From positions 1 through 5,007 of the forward strand of contig CALBTT010000162.1 in NCBI GenBank assembly GCA_937967645.1: a stretch of DNA of 5,007 nucleotides, in the 5' to 3' direction. Positions 4,742-5,007 of the stretch are shown here, piece after piece. The DNA is from an uncultured Zoogloea sp. Lineage in GTDB: Bacteria > Pseudomonadota > Gammaproteobacteria > Burkholderiales > Rhodocyclaceae. The translations under genes were made by a program, and so were the position numbers. The notes beneath the pieces were generated by a model. The model had not been told where the DNA came from and searched no databases. It worked only from the letters and a program-made list of their open reading frames with translations. Within the stretch, counting starts at the first letter, position 1. Every line of letters begins with the position of its first letter.

Positions 4742-5007
4742 ATGAGCGAGGCAACCCTGCCCCCGCCACGCAGGCACGGCCGGCTGGTCGTCCGGCTGCT
4801 CCTGCTGGCCGCCGCCTTCTTTGCCTTCGGCTTCGCCCTGGTGCCGCTCTACGACACCCTGTGCGCAGCCGTCGGCTTCAATGGCAAGACACTCAAGGAC
4901 GCCATCGAAGCGAAGGATCTGCCCCCCGCGGCGGTCAACTACAGCCGCAAGCTGGGCGTGCAATTCACCTCCACCCTGATGCCCGGGCTGCCCTGGGAGA
5001 TCCGCCC
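4742..5007 (+). CDS. ctaG: Cytochrome c oxidase assembly protein CtaG/Cox11, 5' part
   Basis: The first 88 residues of the CuB-site copper chaperone are present; the gene runs off the window (family length is about 180-200). CtaG/Cox11 is membrane-anchored and donates copper to subunit I. A short basic cytoplasmic N-terminus precedes one membrane helix (about 15-36). The family's VPLYDTLC motif follows, with conserved Cys41, then GFNGKT, and later VQFTSTLMPGLPWEIRP (about 73-89), where the periplasmic beta-barrel domain begins. The copper-binding CFCF motif would lie beyond the window edge. The start follows only a weak AGG (4737-4739), six bases after the preceding stop, so translation is probably coupled to the small membrane protein upstream. 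An intact copy and a subunit III gene are expected downstream but are not seen here. Confidence 0.94.
   Translation, partial: MSEATLPPPRRHGRLVVRLLLLAAAFFAFGFALVPLYDTLCAAVGFNGKTLKDAIEAKDLPPAAVNYSRKLGVQFTSTLMPGLPWEIR

Noticed and set aside
4595..4963. Minus-strand open frame across the small protein gene and ctaG
   Set aside because: It opposes two tightly coupled genes and shows no family features.
1..5007. Mobile elements, CRISPR arrays, tRNA or rRNA genes
   Set aside because: No transposase, long repeats, regularly spaced repeats or RNA gene signatures were seen. Composition is even and the gene order is that of a core respiratory locus.

Overview
The window looks like chromosomal DNA of a GC-rich betaproteobacterium, possibly a Rhodocyclales-type respiratory or denitrifying organism. 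The evidence is the RpoH sequence, the cox gene order coxB-coxA-small membrane protein-ctaG with a DUF2244 gene in front, and strong G/C bias at third codon positions. The genus cannot be fixed from the sequence alone.

Layout: bases 1-480 hold the 3' part of rpoH (heat-shock sigma factor), closed by a strong intrinsic terminator at 509-535. Converging on it from the minus strand is a lipoprotein of the SCO1/SenC copper-chaperone family (561-1169). A 130-base divergent control region (1170-1299) separates it from a rightward cluster. This region carries an FNR/ANR/DNR-type palindrome (TTGAT-N4-GTCAA) and a second small dyad. The rightward cluster is a DUF2244 membrane protein (1300-1773), cytochrome c oxidase subunit II fused to a cytochrome c domain (1821-2993, TTG start), subunit I (3004-4608), a 38-residue single-pass membrane protein (4619-4735) and the 5' part of ctaG/cox11 (4742 to the window end). 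Gaps from coxB onward are 6 to 10 bases, and two stop codons overlap the next gene's ribosome-binding site, so the block reads as one operon.

How the genes fit together: subunits I and II form the catalytic core of an A-type heme-copper oxidase. SCO is expected to serve the CuA site of subunit II, and CtaG the CuB site of subunit I. The small membrane protein and the DUF2244 protein are probable accessory or assembly factors.

The most notable observation is in the oxidase itself. All heme and copper ligands, the His-Tyr pair and the D-channel residues are present, but the K proton channel appears to be gone. The positions equivalent to Rhodobacter sphaeroides K362, T359, S299 and S365 read Leu, Leu, Pro and Cys, and the channel-mouth Glu of subunit II (E101) reads Gln. 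A magnesium-site Asp (D412) also reads His. With the FNR-like site upstream, this may be an atypical aa3-type enzyme; that interpretation is inference.
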